A program made the position numbers and the translations under genes. From Planctomycetota bacterium (GTDB taxonomy: Bacteria > Planctomycetota > MHYJ01 > JACQXL01): a stretch of 28,833 bases of DNA. The notes beneath the pieces were generated by a model. The model did not search any database and was not told the origin of the DNA. It worked only from the letters and a program-made list of their open reading frames with translations. Of this stretch, positions 28,758 through 28,833 are shown piece by piece. Positions within the stretch are counted from its first letter, which is position 1; each line of letters opens with the position of its first letter. The stretch spans positions 1 to 28,833 of the forward strand of contig JACQXL010000169.1 in NCBI GenBank assembly GCA_016208805.1, in the 5' to 3' direction.

Positions 28758-28833
28758 CAGTAAACTGATTGAACAGATGACCGCCGTAGCGGTCACCCTG
28801 AGCAAGGCGAAGGGTCTACTCCTAATGATTCGA
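28758..28833. repeat. dispersed-repeat cluster at the window end
   Basis: CAGTAAACTGATTGAACAGA (28758-28777) is a half copy of the TAAACGGATTAA family just 5' of the M42 gene. It is followed by the palindrome GACCGCCGTAGCGGTC and by CACCCTGAGCAAGGCGAAGG, which resembles the widespread 'CCTGAGCGAAGCGAAGGGTC' palindromic repeat. The cluster runs off the window. Confidence 0.7.

Overview
The window looks like chromosomal DNA of a Gram-negative-type bacterium, most likely an uncultivated member of the Planctomycetota or a neighbouring phylum. The evidence is indirect: an ECF sigma factor paired with a zinc-finger anti-sigma protein fused to a terpene-cyclase-like toroid, a gatA-gatB pair, a ChaN-PDZ secreted protein, a fusA gene away from any ribosomal operon, and an unusually heavy load of short dispersed repeats. 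No rRNA, tRNA, CRISPR array or transposase gene was recognised.

Layout. Bases 1-728 are repeat-rich intergenic DNA. fusA (EF-G) occupies 729-2831 on the + strand, followed by a 22-bp tandem array. At 3278-3798 a small membrane gene is split by a 155-bp inverted-repeat element with a 6-bp target duplication. From there to about 20.1 kb every convincing gene is on the - strand. In transcription order, right to left, these are: a small C-x-x-C protein, a 269-aa protein of unknown function, a fibre-like repeat protein, pyruvate phosphate dikinase, a four-helix membrane protein, ChaN-PDZ, HU, PilZ, a secreted/anchored protein, a LarE-type sulfur transferase with two extra zinc ribbons (ending at a strong terminator), a polytopic membrane protein, ribosomal protein L28, a secreted NTF2-like protein, gatA, gatB and two small membrane proteins. 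A + strand two-gene cassette (SMC/OLD-like ATPase plus TOPRIM-like protein, 20517-22285) interrupts this. The - strand then resumes with a TPR protein (22294-24255), an ECF sigma / anti-sigma operon (27425 to 24959) and an M42 aminopeptidase (28739 to 27669).

Functional themes. The core genes are housekeeping: translation (EF-G, L28, GatA/GatB for tRNA amidation), central carbon metabolism (PPDK), nucleoid structure (HU) and peptide turnover (M42). The sigma/anti-sigma pair carries its own apparent promoter. A second copy of that promoter sits 5' of the TPR gene, which suggests a small regulon. The region from about 17.7 to 22.3 kb looks accessory: fibre-like and unknown proteins, small ORFs and the ATPase/TOPRIM cassette, which resembles the composition of known anti-phage modules.

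The most unusual feature is genome-wide in character. Short GC-rich palindromes (type TCCCGxx...xxCGGGA) are inserted in frame inside conserved housekeeping genes (gatA, gatB, ppdK, the sigma factor and its anti-sigma partner), adding foreign peptide loops. Other dispersed repeats end exactly at start codons or supply stop codons. This is reminiscent of the Rickettsia palindromic elements, but in an unrelated lineage.
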